From Nitrospirota bacterium (lineage in GTDB: Bacteria > Nitrospirota > Thermodesulfovibrionia > Thermodesulfovibrionales > UBA6898): DNA of 57,026 nucleotides. The position numbers and the translations under genes were made by a program. This document shows, piece after piece, positions 17,653 through 27,220 of the stretch. The stretch spans positions 1-57,026 of the forward strand of contig JAJRYC010000063.1 of assembly GCA_024275975.1 (NCBI GenBank), read 5' to 3'. The notes below the pieces were generated by a model. It had not been told where the DNA came from and searched no databases. It saw only the letters and a list, made by a program, of their open reading frames with translations. The stretch's first letter is position 1. Each line of letters starts with the position of its first letter.

Positions 17653-19379
17653 TTAAGAATTATCACTGGAAAGCGCGAACGCATTATAAAGCTTCATGTA
17701 AGTATTGTTCCTTGAAATAAGCTGATCGTGGGTTCCGATATCGACTATTTTCCCATTGTCGAGGATCACTATTCTATCGGCATTCTTGATCGTAGACAGC
17801 CTGTGCGCGATAACAATGGTTGTTCTCCCTTTCATTAATTTCTCCAGGGCATCATGGACAAGCGCCTCGGAGACCGAATCGAGCGAGGAGGTGGCTTCAT
17901 CAAGTATCAGTATCGGCGGATTCTTCAGTATCGCCCTTGCTATGGCCAGCCTCTGCCTCTGCCCACCCGAAAGCTTGAGACCCCTCTCGCCTATGACTGT
18001 ATCGTATTTTTCCGGTAATTCCATGATAAACTCATCCGCGTACGCCAGTCCCGCCGCCTCAACAATCTCGCTTTCCGTGGCCCCTGCCCGCCCTAAAGCT
18101 ATGTTTTCCCGGACAGTATCATCAAAAAGTATTACATCCTGGCTGACAATCCCTATCAGTTTCCTGAATGAATGCAGTTCCACCTCATTTATATCTATTC
18201 CGTCAATCGTTATTGTACCGCTGGAAGGTTTGATAAATCTTGAAACTAAATCAACCAGCGTTGATTTCCCTACGCCGCTCTGACCGACAATAGCAATGAC
18301 CTCGCCATGTTTTATTTCAAGGTTTATGTCTTTTAATACCAGGGGACCTCTTTCTTCATAGGCAAAAGTCACATTTTCGAATCTCAGCGATTTCCTGAAT
18401 TCATTTATTTTAATGCTGCCTCCCTCTTCGTGTCCGATATCAAACAGTTTATCGACTCTTTCTATTGAAGCCATTGTTTCCTGCAGGGTGTTATAACCAT
18501 CACCAATCTTTTTAACGGGGGTGAACACCATATAAACAGCTACCAGGATAGAGGCAAGATCACCGGGGGTAATAATCCCACTGACAACCAGCGTAACACC
18601 ATACCACATCGCAACTGCTATGCCAATTCCCGTTGCCGCATCAATGACAAGCTTGGTAAACTCCTTCAGCCTCATCACCCTCAGCATCTCCCTGTAGTAG
18701 CGCTGGTTTTCAGCCCTGAATTTATCTCCCATCATCTCTTCCCGGTTAAATATCTTGATCACACGCGCGCCAAGGATTGCCTCACCGACTTTATGGGTAA
18801 CCATGGATATTCTCCTCTGCGCCCGTTTTCTCTTCTTTTTAACGCTCTTGCCGAATTTTTTTGTGCTGTACGCCAGGAAAGGAACCAACAGCAATATCAT
18901 CAATGTCAGGTCCCATCTCCTGTAAAAAGCGACACCTAAAGAAAAATCACAGTGGGCACTGCTATCACAAATGTTTTTATCACGGTTGACACCAGTCCCT
19001 TGAACGCCCCAACGTCATTTATGACCCTTGATATGATCATCCCCGATGACTCCCGGTTGAAATAACCGACGGGCAGATAAAGAATGTGCGTATATAATTT
19101 ATTCCTGATTTCCCGTATTAATTTCATCCCCGCCGACTGCATCAAATACATCTGTCCGAAATGAAGAAGCCCTTTAGTTACAAAAAGCAGAACAATACCG
19201 GCCGGAATGAATTTTATATATTCATATTTTTTCTGAACCAGAATTTCATCAAGCGCCGGCTTTACAAGCCAGGCAATGGCCGCTGTGATACCTGAAACCG
19301 CAAGGCCGAGTACAATAGCACCGAATATCCTCGGCCAGTACGGCCTTGTAAGTTGACTTATCTTTCTGAAAATCTGCAT
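17653..19379 (-). pseudogene. msbA: MsbA-type lipid ABC exporter with a one-base frameshift
   Basis: The N-terminal part (19379 to 18936) encodes ABC transmembrane helices (ISQLTRPYWPRIFGAIVLGL and YFNRESSGMIISRVINDVG). The rest (18903 to 17653) encodes the remaining helices and a complete nucleotide-binding domain with Walker A AIVGQSGVGKSTL, signature LKLSGGQRQRLAIARA, Walker B PILILDEATSSLD and the switch histidine in VIAHRLSTI. The expected join (VIFL then LGVAFYRRWDLTLMI) needs one extra base near 18936-18948, where the minus strand reads ATTTTTCTTTAGG. A single-base loss in a T-run explains the split. The family flips lipid A or lipid-linked oligosaccharide, and gene loss would be harmful, so a sequencing error is plausible. 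Confidence 0.87.
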
Positions 19380-19452
19380 TTTTATAGTATAAACAATTTA
19401 TACGAATCTAAAAAAGTGACAGGAAATCCATGCCGGGGGAAATGTGGTGATT

Positions 19453-20202
19453 TTAGTAGCGGCCCCTTACCAGCGTCGCCGTAACATGACCGATCGCCAC
19501 CTTGGTCCGCAGTTTGACGGGAACGTGTTTGTCATCATCCGTAAGCCATATATACATGGCCCCTTTTCTGTTGAAAACACCTTCCGATTTCATAAGCGGC
19601 TTTATAAGAACCGTATCAAAAGTCCCGAGCTTCGTCGTTATCCTTTCCTTTCTGAGAATCTGCACCTCGACATTCCACATCTTCCTGCTGTCAAAGATAT
19701 TAACGAAGACCGGCTTCCCGACCTCGAGTTTTAATGTCCTGACATAATAAAAACTCGAAAGCGGGTCAAAGGTATCCGCCAGAATTTCGACGTTTTTTTT
19801 ATCATCGTCAAGGTGGTCGATGAAGGTCGCGTTATGGTTGCCATGGTCGAAAATTACCTCTTTATCGCGCCTGTGCCTGCCCTCTCTTATCTTAACCCTG
19901 TAACGCAGCGGTAATCCCAAATAAGGTCTTGCCGGATTCTTGGCAACTGTAGACACTATCCTGTCTTCAACAGGATAAAAAAAGGAGACCCAGTCGGCCG
20001 AGCGGGCGGTCGAGATAATCTTTATCGAATCTTTTTTATCTACTATTTTGAGAGTTGCTGTGCCTGCCTTGATACCCGACCATTTCAGTTCATAGACCAG
20101 TTTTTCCGGGATCTCAAAACCGGAGGCCCCGGGGGGCGCAAAAACACATAAAAAAGATAATACCAACAGGATATTGCAAAAGCAGGACTCTATATTTCTC
20201 AT
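19453..20202 (-). CDS. DUF3108 family exported protein
   Basis: The protein has 249 residues and begins with a signal peptide whose hydrophobic core is ILLVLSFLCVFAPPGASG. The mature part opens EIPEKLVYELKWSGIKAGTA and contains SFFYPVEDRIVSTV and FDPLSSFYYVRTL, a pattern I recognise as DUF3108, a beta-rich periplasmic family of unknown function. It is often encoded next to LPS and cell-envelope genes, as here upstream of the MsbA-type exporter (gap of about 70 bases, same strand). It may be the first gene of the minus-strand glycan cluster. Activity is unknown. Confidence 0.82.
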   Translation of the reverse strand: MRNIESCFCNILLVLSFLCVFAPPGASGFEIPEKLVYELKWSGIKAGTATLKIVDKKDSIKIISTARSADWVSFFYPVEDRIVSTVAKNPARPYLGLPLRYRVKIREGRHRRDKEVIFDHGNHNATFIDHLDDDKKNVEILADTFDPLSSFYYVRTLKLEVGKPVFVNIFDSRKMWNVEVQILRKERITTKLGTFDTVLIKPLMKSEGVFNRKGAMYIWLTDDDKHVPVKLRTKVAIGHVTATLVRGRY

Positions 20203-20288
20203 ACCATCAATTCCAGGTTTACCACAAATGGCGCATAAAATTCATTGAATAATGGATCGTCCGCCCGATATTCATATAATATCTGGTA

Positions 20289-20319
20289 TTGACCTCTGTT
20301 TGTCGGGCATTAGTATACT
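20289..20319 (+). promoter_or_regulatory. Possible promoter upstream of hisA
   Basis: TTGACC at 20289-20294 and TATACT at 20314-20319 resemble sigma-70 boxes, but the spacer is 19 bases, longer than the optimum. A second AT-rich block (TATATACTATT) lies just downstream and could provide an alternative -10. It sits about 65 bases before the hisA ATG. This is a by-eye call. Confidence 0.35.
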
Positions 20320-20385
20320 GCAATTTAGTATATACTATTACCAAATAATTATTAAGAATATCATTTTTATGATATATTAGTTATT

Positions 20386-21114
20386 ATGCATATTATTCCA
20401 GCAATAGATCTGAAAAACGGCCAGTGTGTCCGGTTGCGTCAGGGAAAGAAAGACAGTGTAACCGTCTACGCCAAAGATCCATCGATATCCGCCAGGAAAT
20501 GGGAAGCCCTCGGCGCAAAGATACTCCACGTCGTTGACCTGGACTGCGCTTTTACCGGCAACCAGAAAAACCTCAAGAGCATCCTGGATATAAGGATGTC
20601 AGTAAGAATGAAGATACAGGTCGGTGGTGGGATAAGGAATATAACGGCTGCGGACAGGCTTCTGAAGGCCGGGATAAACCGTATAATCATCGGAACGTCG
20701 GCGATAGAAGACTCCGAGTTCATGATCGAAGTATGCGACAGATTCCCCGGCAAGATTTTCGTCGGCATCGACGCAATAGACGGAAAAGTGGCTGTCAGGG
20801 GATGGGAAACAGTAAGCACTATTGAAGCAAGGGAATTCGCAAAAAGGATTGAAACAATAGGAGTTTCAGGCATTATATACACCGACATTTCCAGAGATGG
20901 CATGCTCTCGGGCCCTAACCTGCAGGCGCTGGAGGAAATGGTTAACATCGTAAATATACCGGTAATCGCCTCGGGAGGAATTGCGACAATAGAAGACATT
21001 AAGAACCTTTTAAAGATAAAAAAACTCTGGGGCGCGATAACAGGCAAAGCTATATATTCCGGGTCGCTTAACCTGAAAGAGGCAATTAAGATCGCGGAGA
21101 CGGCCGGGGAGTGA
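20386..21114 (+). CDS. hisA: Phosphoribosylformimino-AICAR ribotide isomerase (histidine synthesis)
   Basis: The protein has 242 residues, the normal length for HisA, the TIM-barrel isomerase that converts ProFAR to PRFAR in step 4 of histidine synthesis. It begins MHIIPAIDLKNGQCVRLRQG with the catalytic Asp at residue 8. It has IQVGGGIRN (first phosphate-binding loop), IYTDISRDGMLSGPN with the second catalytic Asp, and VIASGGIATIEDI (second phosphate loop). hisF follows 220 bases downstream on the same strand, with a hairpin between them. Other his genes are not in the window. Confidence 0.97.
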   Translation: MHIIPAIDLKNGQCVRLRQGKKDSVTVYAKDPSISARKWEALGAKILHVVDLDCAFTGNQKNLKSILDIRMSVRMKIQVGGGIRNITAADRLLKAGINRIIIGTSAIEDSEFMIEVCDRFPGKIFVGIDAIDGKVAVRGWETVSTIEAREFAKRIETIGVSGIIYTDISRDGMLSGPNLQALEEMVNIVNIPVIASGGIATIEDIKNLLKIKKLWGAITGKAIYSGSLNLKEAIKIAETAGE

Positions 21115-21175
21115 TCCGGCACAAGATAAATCTTCCCTGCCACTTGTACCCTTAGCGGGAAACAAACCAGTATTT

Positions 21176-21200
21176 TGAAGCAGCGGTGCCCGCTGCTTCA
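21176..21200 (+). terminator. Perfect 11-bp hairpin between hisA and hisF
   Basis: TGAAGCAGCGG at 21176-21186 pairs perfectly with CCGCTGCTTCA at 21190-21200 across a three-base loop. It is followed some 20 bases later by CTTTTATT rather than an immediate U-tract. It may be a weak or attenuating terminator, or an RNA-stability element that separates hisA from hisF expression. Confidence 0.5.
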
Positions 21201-21336
21201 TGAAATGTCAGAGAGACTGCTTTTATTCACTATGCTTTGACTGATTTAAAAAAACTGATTCAGGTATTTCAGAAAGGCTGATACAGATGACCGACTCAAG
21301 CCGTACCAATAACATATTCCTTATACGGAGCACCAA

Positions 21337-22176
21337 GTGTTTGCAAAAAGGATAATACCGTGTCTTGACGTAAAAGACGGTCGCGTAGTAAAAGGGGTGA
21401 GTTTCGTAAACCTGCGGGACGCTGGAGACCCGGTGGAGAACGCGAAATTCTATGATGAACAGGGCGCTGACGAACTTATATTCCTTGATATTACCGCATC
21501 CCATGAAAAGAGGAAGATAATCCTGGACATTGTTATGAGAACCGCGGAAGACGTATTCATGCCGCTTACTGTTGGGGGAGGAATCAAGACCCTCGATGAT
21601 ATAAGAGACCTTCTCAACGCCGGATGCGACAAGGTTTCGATCAATACAACCGCTGTAAAAGACCCGTATTTCATAAGCAGGGCCGCCGCCAAGTTCGGAA
21701 GCCAGTGCATTGTGGTAGCGGTTGACGCAAAAAGGGCTGTCGCCGACATGTCCGACGCAACGGGAGAAGACTGGGCCGATGACCAGTCACTCAGGGATGT
21801 CCGCCTTGAACCGTCCGCTGAAGGATTAAGATGGGCGATCTCGACGCACGGCGGAAGAAAGATGAAGCTCATAGACGCCGTTAAATGGGCGAAAAAAATG
21901 GAAGAACTTGGAGCTGGGGAGATAATGTTAACCAGTATGGACAAGGACGGGACTAAAGACGGATATGATATAGAGTTAACACGAACCATATCAGAGACTG
22001 TCTCTATCCCCGTGATCGCGTCAGGCGGCGCAGGCACTCTGCATCATTTATATGAAGCCCTTGCCGAAGGCAAGGCGGATGCCGTCCTGGCCGCTTCCAT
22101 CTTCCACTTCAGGGAGTTTACAGTTAAAGAGGCCAAAGAATATCTCAAGTCAAAAGGGATTTCTGTCAGGCTTTAG
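21337..22176 (+). CDS. hisF: Imidazole glycerol phosphate synthase cyclase subunit
   Basis: The protein has 279 residues with the HisF hallmark [19 protein letters not shown], in which the Asp is catalytic. It also has [17 protein letters not shown] and [19 protein letters not shown], with the second catalytic Asp, and [17 protein letters not shown]. HisF uses ammonia from HisH to turn PRFAR into imidazole glycerol phosphate and AICAR. The start is a GTG at 21337 with GGAG nine bases upstream. At about 280 residues it is slightly longer than the common 250-260. The extra residues sit near positions 138-165 ([20 protein letters not shown]), an insertion worth noting. It ends with TAG, overlapping the stop of the convergent gene. 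Confidence 0.97.
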   Translation: MFAKRIIPCLDVKDGRVVKGVSFVNLRDAGDPVENAKFYDEQGADELIFLDITASHEKRKIILDIVMRTAEDVFMPLTVGGGIKTLDDIRDLLNAGCDKVSINTTAVKDPYFISRAAAKFGSQCIVVAVDAKRAVADMSDATGEDWADDQSLRDVRLEPSAEGLRWAISTHGGRKMKLIDAVKWAKKMEELGAGEIMLTSMDKDGTKDGYDIELTRTISETVSIPVIASGGAGTLHHLYEALAEGKADAVLAASIFHFREFTVKEAKEYLKSKGISVRL

Positions 22177-23234
22177 ATACCGGCGATAATTTGACTGCCT
22201 GAACCTGAAGGCGCCGGCCTTTCTTTATCTCTCTTCGCAATCCTGTGATATTCTATAATAACGTCATCAGCCGGATAGACTTTAATGTTTGCGGAGCCTT
22301 TCCCGGCAAAGACGCTTACAGTCACCAGGCCGATACCCTTTGCGTCCGAATACCTGGCGCATATTGAGGCGGCGGTCCTTATGGTCTCCTCCGGCGCATC
22401 TCCTATGATAAGAGTAACCGGGCCGGCATGGCCCTCAACCCCCAAGCGAACCCATTTATCGGATAACAGTTTCAGCAACGCCTCGTTTTCATGCTTATCC
22501 CGTCCGACGATTATTTTGCAGTCAGGGGACAATCTGAAATGTCTCCCCAGTCTAAGCAACGCAAGGTCTTTAATCGAAATATTCTTATCATGTTCAAGGA
22601 GTTCCCTCAACCGGTATGAATAATTGGGGTCTGTCAACAAGCAGCCCCCCGCGGGCGCGGGGTAATCCGTCAGGCCGAATTCATCGGCAAGCGCCATCTG
22701 GGGCTTTCTTGAACGACCGCTGAAGTCATACAGCAGTTCCCTGTTAACAAGGCCCTTCTCCTCAGCCAGTGTCGGTTTCATCAGTTTAGCGCTCAGTGGC
22801 CGCAGGACATAACCCTTAAGTCCTGCCTCCCTGTCGATTATGTTAAGGGCATCCCTTCTCTGGCTCATGGGTCGCTGTCCCAGCACCTCTCCGGTTATAA
22901 TGAATTCAGCGCCCGACATCCGCATGAACTCCCAGGCTTCCCTGAGCATAAGAATCCTGCAGTCCATGCAGGGGTTCATATTTTTTCCATGACCAAACCT
23001 GGGGTTCTTCACTATCTCGATGAATTTATCCGCAAGGTGGCAGAGCTTTACTTCAAAACCGAATTTTTCGGCAGCGGAAAAAGGGTCTTTCGAACATGAA
23101 GACTTGTCGGAAATATCACAGCCGAAATGGGTCAGAAATGTGACGGCCTTCACCTCAATACCCTGTCTTAAAACAGCCAGAATAGCGAGTGTGCTGTCAA
23201 GTCCGCCCGAATATAACGCAACCGCCCTGGTCAT
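22173..23234 (-). CDS. PP-loop ATPase, tRNA-thiolation (ThiI/MnmA-like) protein with C-terminal NFACT-R-like domain
   Basis: The protein has 353 residues. The PP-loop [16 protein letters not shown] binds ATP for adenylation of a tRNA base. [14 protein letters not shown] provides a CxxC pair and [20 protein letters not shown] a further conserved Cys, as in sulfur-transfer enzymes. The last 90 residues ([13 protein letters not shown] at the end) resemble the NFACT-R RNA-binding module found on some bacterial ThiI-like proteins. The product is probably a tRNA 2- or 4-thiouridine-type enzyme, but the position modified is unknown. The start overlaps the hldA stop as ATGA, so the two genes are translationally coupled. 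The stop overlaps that of hisF on the other strand. Confidence 0.82.
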   Translation of the reverse strand: MTRAVALYSGGLDSTLAILAVLRQGIEVKAVTFLTHFGCDISDKSSCSKDPFSAAEKFGFEVKLCHLADKFIEIVKNPRFGHGKNMNPCMDCRILMLREAWEFMRMSGAEFIITGEVLGQRPMSQRRDALNIIDREAGLKGYVLRPLSAKLMKPTLAEEKGLVNRELLYDFSGRSRKPQMALADEFGLTDYPAPAGGCLLTDPNYSYRLRELLEHDKNISIKDLALLRLGRHFRLSPDCKIIVGRDKHENEALLKLLSDKWVRLGVEGHAGPVTLIIGDAPEETIRTAASICARYSDAKGIGLVTVSVFAGKGSANIKVYPADDVIIEYHRIAKRDKERPAPSGSGSQIIAGI

Positions 23235-24202
23235 GTCCGGTTAAACGATTCCAGTATCTGATCATCGGTTGTCACTGCCGTGCCCACTTCCGCAACAACA
23301 ATCCCCGCCGCATGGTTCGCAATTACCGCCGCCTTTTCCAGACCAGCCCCTGATGCATGGGCAAGGGTAATGGCCGATATAACCGTATCCCCCGCGCCGG
23401 TAACATCATAGACCTTTTTGGCGACTGTCGGAATATGGACAACCTTCTTCTTTTCAAAGAGGCTCATCCCCTGTTCGCCCCTTGTAATCAGCACCGCGCC
23501 GCCGGCAAGTTTTTTCATCAGCGTCCTTCCCGCATCGAGCAGCGTCTTTTCGTCCTTTATCTCGATGTTGGCGCCGCTTGACGCCTCCGCCAGGTTGGGG
23601 GTTATCAATGATACGCCTTTATAATAATTAAAATGTCCGACCTTTGGATCAACGGCGACGAACTTCTTTTCAGCCTTTGAAATATTCAGAATACCCTTTA
23701 TAAATCTGGCTGAAACCATGCCTTTTTTATAGTCGGATATTATTATTGCGTCGTACATGGGTATAACAGACTTTATATAATTCAGAATTCCGTTCAATCT
23801 CTTTCCGTCGATGTAATTGCTGTCTTCCCTGTCGAACCTGACCACCTGCTGGTTGTGCGCGATGACCCGGGTCTTTACGGTCGTAGGCCTTTCCGAGACG
23901 AATATGCCGCTGCAGTCTACACCCTTCCGTTCAAGCATCTGAACAAGGGCCCCGCCGGCGGGATCTTTTCCGTTCATGCCGATAACCGAGACACGCCCCC
24001 CGAGAGAGACTATATTATGCGCGACATTTGCCGCGCCTCCCAGCATAAAACTCTCCCTTGTAACCTCAACGACAGGCACAGGGGCCTCGGGAGAGATCCT
24101 CTCCACCTTTCCCCATATATAATGGTCAAGGATCAGGTCCCCTATAACCAGCATATTAATATTCCTGAATCCTCTGATAATCTCCTGAAAATCCATACCC
24201 AT
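23231..24202 (-). CDS. rfaE1: D-glycero-beta-D-manno-heptose-7-phosphate kinase
   Basis: A 323-residue ribokinase/PfkB-family protein. The N-terminal block LVIGDLILDHYIWGKVERIS and PEAPVPVVEV is diagnostic of the HldE/RfaE kinase domain. Near the C-terminus KVYDVTGAGDTVISAI holds the catalytic Asp. It phosphorylates heptose 7-phosphate at C1 on the route to ADP-heptose for LPS core. The cytidylyltransferase domain (HldE C-half) is absent, so a separate hldC/rfaE2 gene must lie elsewhere. This supports a heptose-containing LPS and hence a Gram-negative envelope. It overlaps the PP-loop gene downstream. Confidence 0.94.
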   Translation of the reverse strand: MGMDFQEIIRGFRNINMLVIGDLILDHYIWGKVERISPEAPVPVVEVTRESFMLGGAANVAHNIVSLGGRVSVIGMNGKDPAGGALVQMLERKGVDCSGIFVSERPTTVKTRVIAHNQQVVRFDREDSNYIDGKRLNGILNYIKSVIPMYDAIIISDYKKGMVSARFIKGILNISKAEKKFVAVDPKVGHFNYYKGVSLITPNLAEASSGANIEIKDEKTLLDAGRTLMKKLAGGAVLITRGEQGMSLFEKKKVVHIPTVAKKVYDVTGAGDTVISAITLAHASGAGLEKAAVIANHAAGIVVAEVGTAVTTDDQILESFNRT

Positions 24203-24339
24203 AGTATACTAATATAACCTACTACAGCTCCAAATTTAAATATTTCCGATTGGATTAGCTTGAATATCAGTCGGCATTACTCACAAAAACCGGGCGAAAG
24301 CGATGAAAAATCCCCCCCCCTGCTCACCGCGCAGAGGCG

Positions 24340-24636
24340 TTATTCATCCCTGGACTTGGAAAACTGTTTCGCCTGGACTTTCCCGTTTAAAAACTGGATG
24401 GTGATTATAACCCCATCGCCCGTCCACTTTGATGAGGTCCCGGATATACCGCCTATCGTGATACTTGATGACTCTGTCGGCGAGCCGAGTATTTCTTTCA
24501 CTTCTTCCTGCGTCATACCTGTCCGGATTTTATCAAAATTGTCCTGGTTCAGTCTGAAACTGCAGGAAATCAGAACAAAAAAGATTGCGGTGATTAAAAC
24601 AGGTTTTGATATGTTCGAGACTGAATTTTTATTCAT
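24340..24636 (-). CDS. Small BamE/SmpA-like (DUF3862-type) lipoprotein
   Basis: The protein has about 98 residues from the ATG at 24636, chosen because GGAGG lies eight bases upstream; the frame is open further back but without a ribosome binding site. The N-terminus has a hydrophobic signal ending in the lipobox VLISC. The mature domain contains FDKIRTGMTQEEVKEILG, the BamE/SmpA-like helix signature, followed by SSKWTGDGVIITIQFLNGKV. It is probably an outer- or inner-membrane-anchored lipoprotein related to DUF3862. It lies downstream of the NuoG-like gene on the same strand with a gap of about 100 bases. Confidence 0.8.
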   Translation of the reverse strand: MNKNSVSNISKPVLITAIFFVLISCSFRLNQDNFDKIRTGMTQEEVKEILGSPTESSSITIGGISGTSSKWTGDGVIITIQFLNGKVQAKQFSKSRDE

Positions 24637-24738
24637 GAAAGTTCCTCCACACAAGGTTCTCCGGCGCTCCAGCCGTTCACGCAATATTCAGGTGAATATA
24701 ATAACAGATGGTCCCGGTTCGCTATATTTCAGCGGACT

Positions 24739-27219
24739 TCAAGCTCTGGAATCTCCCTTCGCGGACTCTATGGTTACCGCCTCTATAATTGCTCCGCCGT
24801 TCCGGGAAGGACGCGTAAGGGCATTGATCCGGCCGTAAGGAAAATGCAGCGATGTAAAGACCGTCCCTGATTCAACAGTGTCTGAAATTTTCGCCTTGAG
24901 ATAGACGGCCCCCCGCCTTGATGTCAGCCTGACATAGCTGTTGTCGGATATCCCGAATTTTTCGGCGTCATCCTCGCTTAATTCGAGGAATGGCTCGGAA
25001 GCAACCAGATCAAGCGCCTTCGACCTGGTTGAGATGGTCCCGGAATGCTGCAGAACATCTCTTGTTACCAACAAAAGCGGATATTCCGGATCCGGCCCTT
25101 CAGCAGCCGAATACGCTACCGGATTAAATGCCTTTTTACCCGGAACCTCCCGGTTATCCTTGATTGTGTTATTTATTTCGTATGTTATGCTCTCGAGGTC
25201 CCTGGCCGCAATGTCAGCCCCAAAAGACAATGACAGGTTGCGCAGTATCCGCCAGTCGGGAAGTGACTGGCCAGGGGCATCGACTATCTTCTGTAATTTC
25301 TGTGCGATCCCCTCTGCATTGATAAAAGTTCCGTCTTTTTCGGCCCAGCCGGAGGCTGGGAGTATAACATGCGCCAGTTTCGCCGTCTCTGTCATGGCTA
25401 TATCCTGGACCACAAGGAATTTCAGGGATTTAAGCGTCCCTGTTATTTTTGAGCTGTCCGGAAAGATTGAGACAGGGTCTTCCCCCATTATGTAAAGGGC
25501 ATTGACAGCGCCGTCTTCATACAGCATATCATAGATGTTCTTCCCTTCCGTCTGCATGATGTCCGGCCGGACTCCCATTCTGTACAGCCCATGGGTATTT
25601 GCATATTCAGCCGGTATCTGGAGGGCATCCGGTTCTTCGCCGATAAGGATTATCAGGTTGGCCGCGGCTGATACGGTATCCATGCCCTTTGAATTCTCCT
25701 AGACACCAAGAGTAAATGATATCATCCTGTTCCGGGCGTTCGCGATCGCTTCCGCAGCGGATATGATATCTTCCTCCGGAATGCCGGTAATGAGCGACAC
25801 TTTAGCGGGTGTATAGTCTTCAAGGCCCTGTTCGAACCCGGGAAACCCGGTGATATTCGAGACAGCCGCCCTGTCGCAAAGTTCCCTGTCCAGAACCACC
25901 TTCATTATTCCGTTAAGAAACGCCGTAGACGTCCCCTCCTTCATCTTCAGGTGTTTTGAGCTGTGCCTTGTAAGTTTTGTTTCCCTACAGTCGGCGACAA
26001 TCACTTGAGATCCGTTCCTCTTTGCCTGGAGGATATTAAGCCCGAACACGGGATGTGTGATACTTATGTCTGATTCAAGGACCAGGATAAGGTCTTTATC
26101 CAGGGGTGAATCCATATTTATCGAGTGTGTTTTCAGTCCAAAGGCCGCATCCAGTGCCTTCTGTACTTTTGCGTATCCGAACGATGCCGAAGAATCCATA
26201 TTGTTTGAGCCGATTACATTCAGCATAAACTTCCTCAGCATGAAGTTGTCCTCGTTCGTACATCTGTGCGATCCGATGGCGCCGATTGATTCCCTGCCGT
26301 TTGTATTGATGATCTTCTTCAGTTCCCCGCTTATGTATTCCAGTGCTTCATCCCATGTGGCCGGCACAAACGCCCCATCTTTTTTTATCAGCGGCGTCTT
26401 CAGCCGGGTATCACTGTAAATAAAATCGAACCCGAACCTGCCTCTCCCGCATAGATTTCCCTTGTTGCGACCGACGTCCTCCTTTCCCCTCGATCTGAGG
26501 ATTTTCCCTTCCCTGACGCCTAAGGTCAACGTACAGCCGCAGCCGCAGAAGGGGCATATAGTCTCTTTTTCCTCGAGGAACCACGCGCGCGCCTTAAACT
26601 TGAAGGGCTTGCTCAGAAGCGCGCCGGTCGGGCAGACATCCACGCACTGTCCACAGTAATCGCACTCAAGAATTTCGCCGAAAGCCGGCTGCACAACCGT
26701 GGGAAATCCCCTGCCGATCAACCCCAGAGCGCCACGCCCCTGATGTTCACTACAGATACGCACGCATTTTCCGCAGAGTATACATCTATTGGAAGTCAGT
26801 TCAATCAGCGGCCCCCTGACATCGGGAGGGGCTTCTTTTCTGTGCCTTATAAACCGGCCTTCGGGCTTGCCATACTCATATGCCAGGTCCTGCAGGTCGC
26901 ACTCTCCGGCCTTGTCGCATACCGGACAGTCAAGCGGATGGTGGACGAGAAGCAGCTCAATGACCGTCTGGCGGACCTTCCTGAGTTTTGGGGTGTCCGT
27001 CTTTACGGCCCATCCAGGCGCTGCGGGAGTGGAGCATGCGGCAAAAAGTCTGGGCATGCCTTCCACTTCGACTACACACAGCCTGCATCCACCGTATGGC
27101 CTGAGCCTCTTGTCAAAACAGAGGTTGGGTATCTTGATCCCGTTCATTCGGGCGGCGTTAAGGATTGTCGTGCCGTTTTCAACAGATATTTGTTTATCGT
27201 TAATAGTGAACTCAACCAT
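24739..27219 (-). pseudogene. NuoG-like iron-sulfur subunit (second copy), interrupted by in-frame TAG
   Basis: The frame runs from ATG 27219 (the previous gene's TAG lies just before it) to 24739, with one TAG at 25701-25699 between SFTLGV and ENSKGMDTVSA. That region is contiguous in relatives, so a single nonsense codon cuts an approximately 826-codon gene. The N-terminal part has the [2Fe-2S] set (GGCRLCVVEVEGMPRLFAAC), DCPVCDKAGECDLQ, and two further clusters (CILCGKCVRIC, CDYCGQCVDVCPTGA). ICPFCGCGCTL then leads into a molybdopterin-oxidoreductase-type fold. At the position of the formate dehydrogenase Sec/Cys the sequence is SSASFGYAK, so no metal ligand is present and formate oxidation is unlikely. 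With the adjacent NuoF-like and receiver-NuoE proteins it forms a second soluble NuoEFG-like module. Confidence 0.86.
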
Positions 27220-27220
27220 A

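Noticed and set aside
17653-19379. Programmed -1 frameshift in the MsbA-type gene
   Set aside because: ATTTTTCTTTAG is T-rich but not a good slippery heptamer in the right phase, and no stimulatory structure is evident. A lost base is simpler.
24312-24320. Run of nine C residues near the BamE-like gene
   Set aside because: It lies downstream of that gene's stop, outside any coding sequence or identified promoter, so a phase-variation role is not supported.
11341-25701. Pyrrolysine at the in-frame TAG codons
   Set aside because: Pyrrolysine is known mainly from methylamine methyltransferases. The affected genes are glycosyltransferases and a NuoG-like protein, no pyl gene is in the window, and TAG ends several normal genes.
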